Positions 25,066 to 34,534 of a DNA stretch of 64,000 nt are shown one piece after another; within the stretch, counting starts at the first letter, position 1; every line of letters begins with the position of its first letter. The translations under genes and the position numbers were made by a program. The stretch is from assembly GCA_015680685.1 (NCBI GenBank), contig MNCI01014642.1, positions 1 to 64,000 on the forward strand. The letters run 5' to 3'. The stretch is from Gnetum montanum (Eukaryota; Streptophyta; Gnetopsida; Gnetales; Gnetaceae). Below the pieces are notes generated by a model. That model did not search any database, was not told where the DNA came from, and saw nothing but the letters and a program-made list of their open reading frames with translations.

Positions 25066-28000
25066 ATGAACCCTGTAAACACCACCGCTGCAACTGCTCA
25101 AGTCACCGACGTCATGGGCACCATGGCCCTCCACCAGCCCACGGCACAACCCACAGCGGGGCCTCGCCGGTCCCTAAGGTTGCAAGGGAGGAACCCAACC
25201 TCTAACATTATAACCTAGGACCAGTACAACTTTATATGTGTGAAGCTACAAGCTGGTCTGGCAGTAGATCGAACCAAAATGGAGGTGAAGAGGTAGTTCG
25301 AACTCTTCTACAGGGGGGGTGCGAGTTCATCCCCTCTCCGTATGATATAATCCCTATTCCAGAACAGTACTCAGAGCTCGTTACATGACTCCTCCTGCAA
25401 AGGAGCTAGCCGTTGGATCAGCCTGCAGTAGATCTCCAACCGGAAGAGGAGGACAAGTTCGCAGCCCAATTCGAGCATGAGGACTCCTATCACATCCTCA
25501 GTCCACAAAACCATGTCAACCCCATTTTCCATCCATACACAAGGGAAGTCATGCCCCTCAGACCCCTCAGACTCACCCACGCACAAATGCCTCCGCCGAA
25601 AACATCCTCATTTGCTGATGTGCCACCTCCGATTGACCTGCAATTCAGCACGCTCCCTCTTGCTATCATCCCCAATGCAGCAGTCGGCCCGTCCTCACAA
25701 GCACCATCCCCGCACAATAACATGGGAGAAACCTTCGCGCCTTGAGTGATAGGGATGGCACATGTGATACCAGCATCCACGTCTGCTCACTACATTCCCC
25801 ATATCCAAACGCACGGGACCCCTTCTACCGCTGTAACCCAACAGGGGGTACCTCCACAAAACGTAGCTAGATGACGGGCAGCGAAGGGCGCTCAACCACA
25901 ACAACACCAACCTCCTCACTACAACATATCACCCCATCCGGTTCAACTAGCCAACGTTCCCCTAGTACAGCCGCAACCACAGCAACAACAACCTTTCCCC
26001 TATAATGTGTCGTCCCTCATGCCACCCCTTATAAACGTGCCACAAGCACAACCCCCGGCCGCACAACTTTCTACCTTTCAACCTACCGTCCAACACTCTA
26101 ACTTGTATAATATACCACAAACTCAAGCTGCAATGTCACCGAGTGCCCAAGACTGGGCAGATGCCAAAAAACTATTGCAAGAACTTATTGACAAGATAAA
26201 GCGCCTCAAAACAGCTGTCGACGGAGAGCTGAAGGTAGTGGATTTCTACCACGATGACCCCATCAGCCCTTCCGTTCCACCTCTAACATTGCCCGAAGGC
26301 ATATCATTGCCGACACTAACTAAGTATAATGGGGAGACAAACCCCAATGGACATCTCATAACGTTTAGGTTAGAATGCGTGTTACTCCAAGCATGGCCCC
26401 ATGCCATTTTACGAGTGTTCCCTATGTCCCTTGCAGGAAGAGCACTCGATTGGTACTGGGCCTTGCCGAGGAACTCTATATTCTCCTTGGAAGAGTTGTT
26501 ACACCAACTTGTGACTAGGTTCAAATATAACTTGAAACCTGAGGCGACATTGGATAGCCTTATACAGGTCAAGCAAGCGCCGCTTGAACCTGTGCAGAAA
26601 TTCATTCAGAGGTGGAGCACTACTCTCAACGAGCTACATGAGGCAATCTCCCAAACATACCTACTTACTATTCTAAAAGGGGCCGTTAATGACTTTTTTA
26701 AATCCAAGTTGTACTATCTTAACGTGTGTAACCTTACCTGAGCTTTTGTACAGATCAAAAACATAGAAGAGGCGGCTCAAAACAGCCACGACCCTGCATA
26801 TTTAGCCTTTAAAAATCAACACACTAAAAAAGACAAAGAGAAGGCTAAAACAACTATAGTAGCGATAGCAGGAGCGCAACAAGTAACCATGGCACACCAA
26901 AATAAGCCACCTGTACCCCCTACTAACTATAATAAACCTAGTCCCACAACCGCACTGGAATCATCATCATCGTAGAACCCAACAACGAACTGTACGCGAA
27001 ATTTCGAGAGGAAAGAACCCTCTCAATATACGCCTCTGCCAATGAAGCCATCCCAGCTCTTCGATCAACTCCTGAAAGCTGGGTTAATGAAACAAAAATA
27101 GTTATCCCCTGCAGCCATCCAGAGACATGATTGGTTTTGTCAACTCGTTCAGAACCCAAGCTTAGCAACGCAGGATGAGCCTCCAGTGCCCAAAGGCTTT
27201 AGAATGGATCGCTTCTGCGATTATCATCAACGCAATGGGCACGACATGGATTACTATTTCACCTTAAAACAGGACATACAACAGATGATCGATGATGGCC
27301 AAATCACCTTTGACGAGGCCAACCTGATCCAACCGCAGAATCAAGCTATGGGGGTGTATAAAGACCCTCTGAACACCAAAGAGGCGTCGTACGTCATCAA
27401 AACAATCTACCTTGATGATGATTCCGAGACACTCAACATTAACATGATCTACCCTGAGTGTACACAAGAAACATCTAACAGGCCGTTTATAGTTCGCGTC
27501 CTTGCTCCTGTATCCACATCCATGCCCCAACCACCGCATGCCCCACAACGGCCATATGTTGTTCAGGTGCCTCCAGCTATAGCGACATCTAACACCATGA
27601 CACGCAACCAACCATACGTGGTACGTGTCCCTCCCGTCATTCCCTCAAATGCATCAACCCCTTCTACTCGGCCTGCCCCTTTCGTAGTCCGAGTACCACC
27701 AGCAGTCGCAACAGCGGAGGTCCAACCTCCACCAAAACCAACCATGTATGTCTTTAGGATACCCGAAAGTCCTAATGATTACCAAGCCTCCACATCACAA
27801 ACGCAAGGTGAACCTAGCCCCTACATCATTAGGGTACCTGGTCGGCCTTCTGACCAATCACATCTGACTATCCAACCGCAACTCCGCCCAGCTCCATATG
27901 TGGTAAGAATCCCCGGGTAACCCGAGGCTCCAAGACCAGCCCCACCTCCACGCCACACACGAGAACGCTTAGCAGATAGGCTTACACATGAATGTGTGGA

Positions 28001-28110
28001 GAAGGAATGCCAACGGCTAGCTGTGTGGCCNGTAATGTACTCGCCTCACAGGTTAACTCCTAAACCATTAAGATTCCATAACGAAAATATTAAGATGGAC
28101 AAGAAAATAG
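25066..28110 (+). pseudogene. Gag of the giant element, broken
   Basis: The likely start is ATG 25066 (MNPVNTTAATAQVTDVMGT), the second of two duplicated starts. A stop near 25216 and a frame change at a G-run near 25315 break it. A Gln/Pro-rich stretch (25750-26120) is followed by a coiled segment and the Gag core in an open 244-residue frame (26007-26741): a LTKYNGETNPNGHL block, AGRALDWYWALP and LLHQLVTRFKYNL. A second open stretch (27186-27920) has FCDYHQRNGHDMDYYF, a Cys/His knuckle whose last Cys is Tyr, then a run of VVRVPP-type repeats. Gag would package element RNA. Further stops lie at 26739, 26973 and 27918. Confidence 0.8.
27480..27920 (+). repeat. Seven P-Y-V-V-R-V-P repeats in the Gag tail
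   Basis: The motif appears as PFIVRVL, PYVVQVP, PYVVRVP, PFVVRVP, MYVFRIP, PYIIRVP and PYVVRIP, 20-25 residues apart, with Pro/Ala/Ser/Thr-rich linkers. The hydrophobic-basic-proline core is kept while linkers vary, which suggests selection on the motif. I do not recognise it from Gag proteins I know. Confidence 0.75.
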
Positions 28111-28866
28111 GGGAGGTAACAACAGCCCCCCATGTTCATAACGATACGCATAAACCAGTTCAAGATACATAGGGTCCACGTAGATGATGGAGCTGCTACG
28201 AACGTGGTACCATACCCAATCGTTGAACAACTAGGGCTGACGGAGTCAATCAAACCGACTGTGACTACGTGTTTAAAATCATTTAGCGGGTCACACGTGA
28301 TGGTCAAAGGCACAGTGACCTTAGACTTCATAGTGGGGGATCAATTTCCCACGTCTGCCAATTTCCTAGTGGTCGATGAAATGCCAGGATTCAACTTAAT
28401 ACTAGGGAGACCCTGGTTGGCCCAACTAAAAGCGGTCTCCTCCCCTGTACACCAAGAGATCCACCTGCCTTATGAAGGTGGTGAAATCATTATACATGGG
28501 GAGGCTGCTACGCCTATCATTTCATCACACGTAGACATGGACCAAGGCTCAGAGGTCGAGCTTGAGGAGCCTAAACAAAATGATAAAAATGCGCGACAAC
28601 TGGTAAGCAATAAGCCTTTAAACACGAAATAGGATCCACCTAAAACGGAAACACCTGCATCTGACATTGTACATGCACCATCCCAAATAGAAACTAACAT
28701 AGAACTCATAACAAACGCCCAAACATCTGAAAACACTAACACAGAAGCCATTCCATCAAATGTCCCTTGGGCCGAATTACCGTTTAACGTAATCAGCGAA
28801 GGGGACACTGAATACAGAATCATACCCGTTGACACGTCGCCTAACATTAAAAGGAAGAAAATTTAA
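28111..28866 (+). pseudogene. Aspartic protease of the giant element
   Basis: An open 166-residue frame (28132-28632) has RVHVDDGAATNVVPYPIV, the retropepsin active-site region with DDGA in place of D-S/T-G-A, and downstream FNLILGRPWL, the second conserved protease block (I-L-G-R-x-W). It lies one frame off Gag, with a slip near a C-run at 28113-28118. After a stop at 28630 the frame runs on as an acidic tail to 28866. The protease would mature Gag-Pol. The protein then stops, 5.7 kb before RT. Confidence 0.8.
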
Positions 28867-28894
28867 AAATTACTAAAATAATACCATCTCAATT

Positions 28895-29175
28895 GGTCCA
28901 AAACGACATTAAACTATAGCCAGTCCGAAACGACGTTAAATTATAACAACTCAAAAACAAAACACATAAAAACAACAAAAAAAAAACAAAAACAATAAAC
29001 TACACTCCCTATCCGAAAAGACGTTAAACTATCATGTCCGCAGTGACATAAAACTAGCCATGATCAGAAATGGTCGGTCAACCAAGAAACCCATCCACGT
29101 TGTACGAAATGCTACTTGCTTACAATGGGGCCCGAAATGGCCTTAAACTACGCATAGAGGCCCGAAATGGTCTTA
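28895..29175. repeat. Spacer repeats with TTAAACT core, cluster 1
   Basis: About six imperfect copies of a (G)CCCGAAATGGCCTTAAACT-like phrase lie between the protease end and the 3' end of the antisense gene. The best pair is near 29130 and 29160. Similar clusters lie at 34262-34432 and 38035-38159. Confidence 0.65.
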
Positions 29176-29640
29176 AACTAGATCACACACTTGTGCTTCA
29201 TTTCTCCTCTTGTAGTTACATCTGCATATTACACTTAGAACAAATAAAAAAAATATAAACCAAAATATTTTACATTTCCATGTCGTGTGTGCAATCAAAC
29301 TCAAAATCAACAAAAAATATTTATACACACAATGCTGTACAATTATATGTGTCAATTGTTTCCGTTCATCTCAAAGTTGTCAAGGTACAATTCCCGTATC
29401 AATTTGAGTCAGCATAGTTTCGAAGATAAAACTAAGAAAAAAAAAAAAAACAAACTAAGCATCTAGGACGGGAGGATCGTCCCCTTTAGATCCACTAGCA
29501 TTAGGGGCCCCGGCTCCACTGGAGCCAGCTTCTTGAGCATCATCGCCGCCTCCACCCTGAAAACACAAGATGAGACAACCAATGTAAGAATAAGAGAAAC
29601 ATCCATTAGCAAATCAGCTTCACAATGACAAGATACTTAC

Positions 29641-30425
29641 CATAGGAGATCTCCCCAAACCGAACTCTAATCGACGAAGGATTTCTTCCTCCGAAACACT
29701 AGCCCAATCTGTCTCACCAAGGCCTAGGTCGACGTCTGCCAAGGCCTTTCCCTTATCAACAGCCGACTAGACTGGACGTTTCAGAGGAAATTCACCCACA
29801 GTAACTTCCCCAGAAGTAGTGGTAATAACCCTCTTAGGAGATTCCATCTCAACTATGGTGTTCTCTGCAAAGGTATCGAATGCAGAATGTAAGCCCAAAC
29901 CCTCTACAAACATCTCAAGCTGTCGTTTCTCTATAGAAACTTCTTTCAAGGATTTCTTATAGTGGTGCTTATGATTCTTCTCATCTTGGCCCCACTTACG
30001 CACCTTTGAGGCAAATGCCTTCCAATCCTGGCACTTTAGATTCAATAGGTCTATCTGGGCTTTATGTTCCGCGAACCTCCGAGTTAGCGACGCATGGCGA
30101 TTTAACAAGTTCCAATATCTATTGTACGTAATCTCAGACGTTCGCCAAGAACTATCACCTACTAATCGGGCCGAAGCAAATTCATAATGAGCTTTGAGGT
30201 CATCGCGTTCGGCTGATAGCTTGGAGACTTCCTTCTTCTTTGTCTGGATCTGCAACCTTAGTTGTTCGACGGATTGCCTACAGGTCCACACCGACTTGGC
30301 GTTATGGACAAGGCTTTCCGCCACCTCATTGTAAATCGGCCTTGGTACCTGTTCCACCTTTGGGGGTAATGTAGCCAAACTGTCAATGCTGATCATCTCA
30401 GAAGGGTCCCACCTTAACTTGGCAC
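29641..30425 (-). other. Exon 7: coiled-coil region of the antisense gene
   Basis: It begins GAKLRWDPSEM, then SLATLPPKVEQVPRPIYNEV, and then a long charged helical stretch with heptad-like spacing (CRQSVEQLRLQIQTKKKEV onward) to about 29880. An in-frame TAG at 29767-29769 interrupts it, but coding character resumes (AVDKGKALADVDLGLGE) up to the donor GTAAGT at 29640. A clearly related exon lies at 50377-51224 on the plus strand, with the same phase-1 acceptor. Confidence 0.65.
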
Positions 30426-31122
30426 CTATGCGTATGAAAAGATTAGATGTTAAGGCAACAGAAATAGGGTGTGACACTCTAAAACGGCAAGCCATTTAAA
30501 ACATTATACCTATTTCGGGGTCGACCTCCTGAATTCGTTCGAAAACTTCTTCCGCAATTCCGGACACAAAATCCATCTTACTTGGCATTTCAAACCAAGT
30601 AAATGGCTCACGGGTGCGGGAACTAACCTCGGCGGTCCTCTCAGGGGGAATCGTCTTCATTGGTACATCCAAGCGCACCGTCCTGGTCTTGCTGCCTTCG
30701 TGTGAAAAATGAAAACATGAAAATAAAATCCCATAGGAATGACAACTAATAGGGCAAGTTGAAATAAGATAAAAAGAAAACATACCACACTCCTCATCAC
30801 CTTCTTGAGGATCACCTAAATCCAGATCCCCCTGAAGAAATCTACGGAACATTTTTTTGACACCGCCCTGGTCATCCAATAGTTCAATTTCGCCAGTGTC
30901 TCCCTTTAGTTCCTCTGTCCCTCCTCCCTGATCCTTATCCACATTTTCCTCTTCATTATTCTTCTCCGTGTTCGTCTCCTCCTCCTTCGTAATGGTTTCC
31001 AACGCCTGCTTCCTCACTTCTCGAATCAAGCCAAAGACGTTAGTGACATGTAAGAAATTGAAAAGAAATATTATGGATACAATGAAAACAATAAAACAAT
31101 AAGCTGACAGAAGTCTACATAC

Positions 31123-32003
31123 CGGGCATCTTGAATGTTATGTGCTTTACTCGTGGTTCCCTCACATCAGAAGCTTCCTCAGTTGTGCGCTCATGTCTCT
31201 TCAGCTTTGTTTTGGCCTGGCCCATGGTTTCTTTGATTACCCGCTCAGCTCTTCTTGCAGTGAGGGGCACATCATCTGGCTCTAACCCCAGACTATCACG
31301 AGTATGCATGGAGGTCCCCAATGATCCCCCGGTCATAATAGTCATGGACTCGTCGATGCCTTCAAGTGCATCCTGGGATTTGGCTGTGTTGTATAAATGA
31401 TTGATCCCGTAGAACAAACTTGTTACTCGTGCGGACTACCAAAAACTCGGCGAAGCGACGAAGGTAACTGGCGAAGAAGGTGAAGGTGAAGTGGGATTGC
31501 ACCTCGACATTCGATCGCAACCGCACTATCTCCTTATGCATGCCCGACAATAGAAATTCAGCCCAGTTATACCGCATGCCAGTTTCCAGGATAGTTTTCA
31601 TAACGCGCACAGCCTCAACCCCAAGGCTCTTCACCTGAGAAAGGGTTTTGGGAAATACCTGTGCCCTAAACAGGGGATACAGTTCATTCACCTCTTCAAC
31701 CTTCACCTTTCCCTGCATCGGGAACCCCTTGGCACCCTTGGCCAGGCCCAACCAATCCTCGAACTCGCGCACCATACGGAGCTCTTTATGAGCTCTGTCT
31801 AAGACTACATTTATGCCATCCACCGGTACCCCGAATAAGTTTGAGAAAAACTTGGGCGACAGATGAAAAACCACCTTAACACCCTTAATCCGGGTGCTGT
31901 AGTACAAGACAGACTCATTAAAAGAATCCACCATCCCAATCATTTCCCCTATTGATACATTAGGACTTGGGGTCATGAGGAGCTCCATAAGGCCGGCATT
32001 GTC
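31123..32003 (-). other. Exon 4: unassigned domain resembling plant transposon-protein domains
   Basis: The open stretch 31988-31362 encodes VSIGEMIGMVDSF, YYSTRIKGVKVVFHLSP, NLFGVPVDG and, later, MRYNWAEFLLSGMHKEI. The layout (a G-x-x-V-x-F step, then LFGVPVDG, then a helical region ending in a FFASYLRRF-like block) recalls the putative plant transposon protein domain often carried by gypsy elements, but I cannot assign it firmly. A frame slip near 31420 leads into a charged Arg/Lys-rich region ending at the donor GTATGT (31122). The 5' end of the exon lies in the N run. Confidence 0.4.
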
Positions 32004-32102
32004 NNNNNNNNNNNNNNNNNNNNNNNNNNNNNNNNNNNNNNNNNNNNNNNNNNNNNNNNNNNNNNNNNNNNNNNNNNNNNNNNNNNNNNNNNNNNNNNNN
32101 NN
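32004..32102. other. Assembly gap, 99 N
   Basis: A run of N falls between exons 3 and 4 of the antisense gene. The intron opening at 32144 (GTAAAT) must end inside or at the edge of the gap. Confidence 0.99.
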
Positions 32103-32488
32103 AGTTAAAACACGTTAGCACATCAAAAAGACATTGTCATTTACCTCCCGTAGTAGACTTGGATGTGCTTCCTGGACCAGAGTCACGAGGGAAAACTGGC
32201 CCCCGGTTCGACCAATCTTTATCCAGCCATCCACGAGCTTAGCACAGTGCCAATGCTCTAGAGAATCGTTGGTGAAAATAGATGATGTCCCCCTTCATTA
32301 GACCTATTACAATTTTACGAAGGGTAGGACCCGCCATAAATGCCTCTAGAGAAGTACAAGTTAAGGTAAGCCCATCATCTTCGATGCATATCCCATCCGC
32401 ATTAACTTTTGGCCTACAAACAAGTGAATATCAAAACTGAGGCAAATGCCAAACGCCAAAAAGAAGCGATAAACTTGAATGATCCTAC

Positions 32489-32938
32489 CTGCCTACTCAG
32501 TACACTGTGCTGGGAGGGTTCTAGAATAACATATGTGCGCGCACCGCTAAAAACAAAGTATTATCGAGGTAGTCCTGCCCTCGTGGCAATCGGGCCCACA
32601 CCCGCGCTAATGGGCATGTGGACTTAGGCCCGCGGGAAGAACCGTCCTCATTCGTAAATGGCCCCTCGTCGATGTCTTCCATGAAGACAACGACACCCTC
32701 CGCGGCTCCCGGCAACATCGCCTCAACTATGCTCCGAACCACCAGTTCATTCAGGTGTGACCAGATGACTACCTCGAAGTTGTCCAATATGAAGGACAAG
32801 AAATCAGGTGCACCTTCTCTGAACCAAACCCTGTTGTCTTCCACAGTTAGGTCCAGGGTAGGCTCGTTCACATCCATGGGGCCAAACCACGTTAACACCC
32901 CAACAAGCTCAACCACGAGGAGAAAAGGCTTGGTGTCC
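32489..32938 (-). other. Exon 2: FCP1/NIF-like HAD phosphatase domain, catalytic Asps missing
   Basis: FLLVVELVGVLTWFGP sits where FCP1/NIF phosphatases have LLVLDLDGxL, so both catalytic aspartates of DxD are replaced (E and V). Further on, a REGAPDFLSFILDNFEVVIWSH block matches the family pattern KRPxxxxFLxFCxxxFEVGVWSS, and DNTLFL then NPPST matches NTLLLDDSPYK then NPPYT, again without the Asp pair. The family removes phosphate from proteins such as the RNA polymerase II tail. If translated, this version would probably be catalytically dead. The domain call is by remembered pattern and needs a profile search. Confidence 0.5.
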
Positions 32939-33049
32939 CTTCAAATAGCCAGAGTACCAACATAAAATTAGCTACACAGCAAAACAACACAAAAAATCAA
33001 GGTTCGCAGCATAGACTGACACTTGGAAAAATTTTCTAACTATCTACTC

Positions 33050-34030
33050 TTGGTGTATACGCTGTTAAAACCTAGCTTAGATGCTGCCCACATTTGTTCA
33101 CGCCCAGCGTATACGCTGTCGAAATATGTTTACACCCGGCGTATACGCTGCCTGACCTAGCATATACGCTGAAAATTAACTATTTACGCTGACGCCCGAA
33201 CCTCTTACCCTCAGCGTATATGCCATAGAAGTGGCCAACGTAAATATTCTACACTATACACTAAGCAAACAATTTATGCCAGAAACATGAAAAACAAGCC
33301 TACGCTGCGTCATACTTAAAAGAACAGCTATGTACGCTCAGTGTATACGTTGAAGAAACCCTCAGCGTATACGCCATCACAATGAAAATAGAACTTACGC
33401 TGACAGAATAGAAAACTTACGCTAATAAAACTTCACACATAGAGAATTTATTATGCCATGGTTTATGCTAATATAATCATGCAAGAAAAGTGTTTACGCT
33501 AATAAAACCGATTACGCCCTGACAGTCTACGCTAACCCGACTTTATGCTATGAATTTATGCTCGGTGTATATGTCGAAACCCTCTATGCTAACCTATTAC
33601 GCTGGGTGTATACGCTCGGCATATATGCCGAAGACTGTGTACAAGACCATCTACGCTATGAAAGTAAGAAACAGAAACAGGATCAGAGCCTACCTGTGCG
33701 ATGTTCCAGGCCATGATGGAATCCTTGGCCGAGGCAGGCACTGCAGCATAGCTTCGCTCTCCTCCATGAAGGTCAAGTCAGGACTCTTCCTCCCCTGCCC
33801 TTCCACCTCCTTGCCCTTGCCCATCTCGGAATCTACACTAGGATTGATAGCTTACGCTGAGAGTTGAAACTTGATACGCCTACGCTCGACTTTCTACGTT
33901 CGGCGTCTACACTGGGGTTCGCTCAGCGTCTACGTTGGGGTTTGATCATTGGTGTCTATGCTGGGGCTTGAGTTTACGCTTATGCTAGGTTCCATAGTTT
34001 ACGCTTACGCTCGCTCAGTCGCTTACACTC
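33050..34030 (-). repeat. TACGCT/GCGTATACGC-rich 5' part of the antisense gene
   Basis: The stretch contains dozens of GCGTATACGC, AGCGTAAGC and related words, mainly in intron 1 and the 5' untranslated region of the antisense gene. Examples are CAGCGTATACGCTGTC near 33113 and GGCGTATACGCTGCC near 33139. The same words fill U3 and the leader of the sense transcript. Between the words there is no coding signal apart from exon 1. Confidence 0.8.
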
Positions 34031-34062
34031 AGAAATGCAATGTAACAAATGAAACCCCCCCC

Positions 34063-34072
34063 CTTTATATAG
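34063..34072 (-). promoter_or_regulatory. TATA box of the antisense gene
   Basis: On the minus strand the bases read CTATATAAAG followed by a G-run. It lies about 240 bp upstream of the proposed start codon at 33824 and predicts a transcription start near 34040-34030. No TATA-like site of similar quality was noticed nearer the start. Confidence 0.6.
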
Positions 34073-34261
34073 CTCTCTGCCGTCTCTGCCATCGCCGTTT
34101 ACGCCACTGTTGCTCCATTTTGCCATTTTGTGCCTTTTTACTTATTTTTCGCTAAAATTTGTCCAGAAAAAATATTAAAAAATATTAAAAAATAGAAATT
34201 ATTACATCTTGGTTCCCTCGTGGACCCCATTTCATACGTTTATGCTGAACATTCTAGCGTA

Positions 34262-34432
34262 AGCCCATTATGGCCCGGTATGGCCTTAAACTACCATTAC
34301 AGCCCGGCAGGGTCTTAAACTGCCGTTTTTAACCCACCTACGGCCCAGTATGACCTTAAACTGCCATTACAGCCCGGTATGGCCTTAAACTGCCACCTAT
34401 GGCCCGGTAAGGCGTTAAACTGCCATGTGTCC
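34262..34432. repeat. Spacer repeats with TTAAACT core, cluster 2
   Basis: Five copies of a phrase near GGCCCGGTATGGCCTTAAAC, about 34 bp apart, lie between the antisense promoter and RT. They are much more regular than cluster 1. Confidence 0.8.
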
Positions 34433-34515
34433 CAGTGTGACGATAATCCACCATGCATGTACACATCATTTAAAATGACCAAAGAAACATAGAACGTTAC
34501 CCATTAGCTCATTCC

Positions 34516-34534
34516 GCTCTCTGTTTATTGGCAG
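34516..34534 (+). promoter_or_regulatory. Candidate sense-strand splice acceptor before RT
   Basis: CGCTCTCTGTTTATTGGCAG, a pyrimidine-rich run ending in CAG, directly precedes the RT frame. Ogre elements are known to have an intron between protease and RT, so this may be its acceptor. A well-formed donor GTAAGC lies at 28603 in the protease frame, but the phases do not match (0 against 1), so the pair is unproven. Confidence 0.4.

Larger units (their letters stand above)
22347..25742 (+). repeat. 1.6-1.75 kb tandem duplication: LTR end, primer site, leader, gag start
   Basis: Unit A (22347-24093) and unit B (24148-25742) align from an ACAATCTACG start inside the LTR, through the LTR end, primer site and TACGCT-rich leader, to the first gag codons (ATG at 23413 and 25066) and on to AATAACATGGGAG. 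Unit A has two extra copies of a 68-bp repeat, which accounts for most of its extra length. A short unrelated linker (about 24094-24147) joins them. Unit B therefore contains a second, decayed primer site, TGGTGCTAG, at 24458. Confidence 0.85.
29455..33824 (-). pseudogene. Antisense multi-exon gene carried by the retrotransposon
   Basis: Exons by eye (minus strand): 33824-33694, 32938-32489, 32413-32145, gap to 31123, 31019-30786, 30695-30510, 30425-29641, 29556-29455. Donors are GTAGGC, GTAGGA, GTAAAT, GTATGT, GTATGT, GTATAA and GTAAGT; the clearest acceptors are TTTGTAG, CATAG and TTTTCAG. Phases agree across every junction I could count, and the last exon ends on a stop. The start ATG (33824) opens MGKGKEVEGQGRKS. 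Domains in order: FCP1/NIF-like HAD domain, an unassigned domain, a coiled coil, a Gly/Asp-rich tail. Stops in exon 2 (two) and exon 7 (29767) and frame slips in exon 3 and near 31420 break it now. The N run at 32004-32102 hides one junction. Its function is unknown. Confidence 0.7.

Noticed and set aside
29070-29258. Short frame with repeated NGLKL words
   Set aside because: The words are the translated TTAAACT spacer repeats, not a protein.
31131-31400. Plus-strand open frame in the 31 kb region
   Set aside because: It is the complement of the antisense gene; the minus strand carries the splice sites and coding pattern.
28603-34534. Definite sense intron from GTAAGC 28603 to CAG 34534
   Set aside because: Donor phase 0 and acceptor phase 1 do not join protease and RT in frame, so it is kept only as a candidate.
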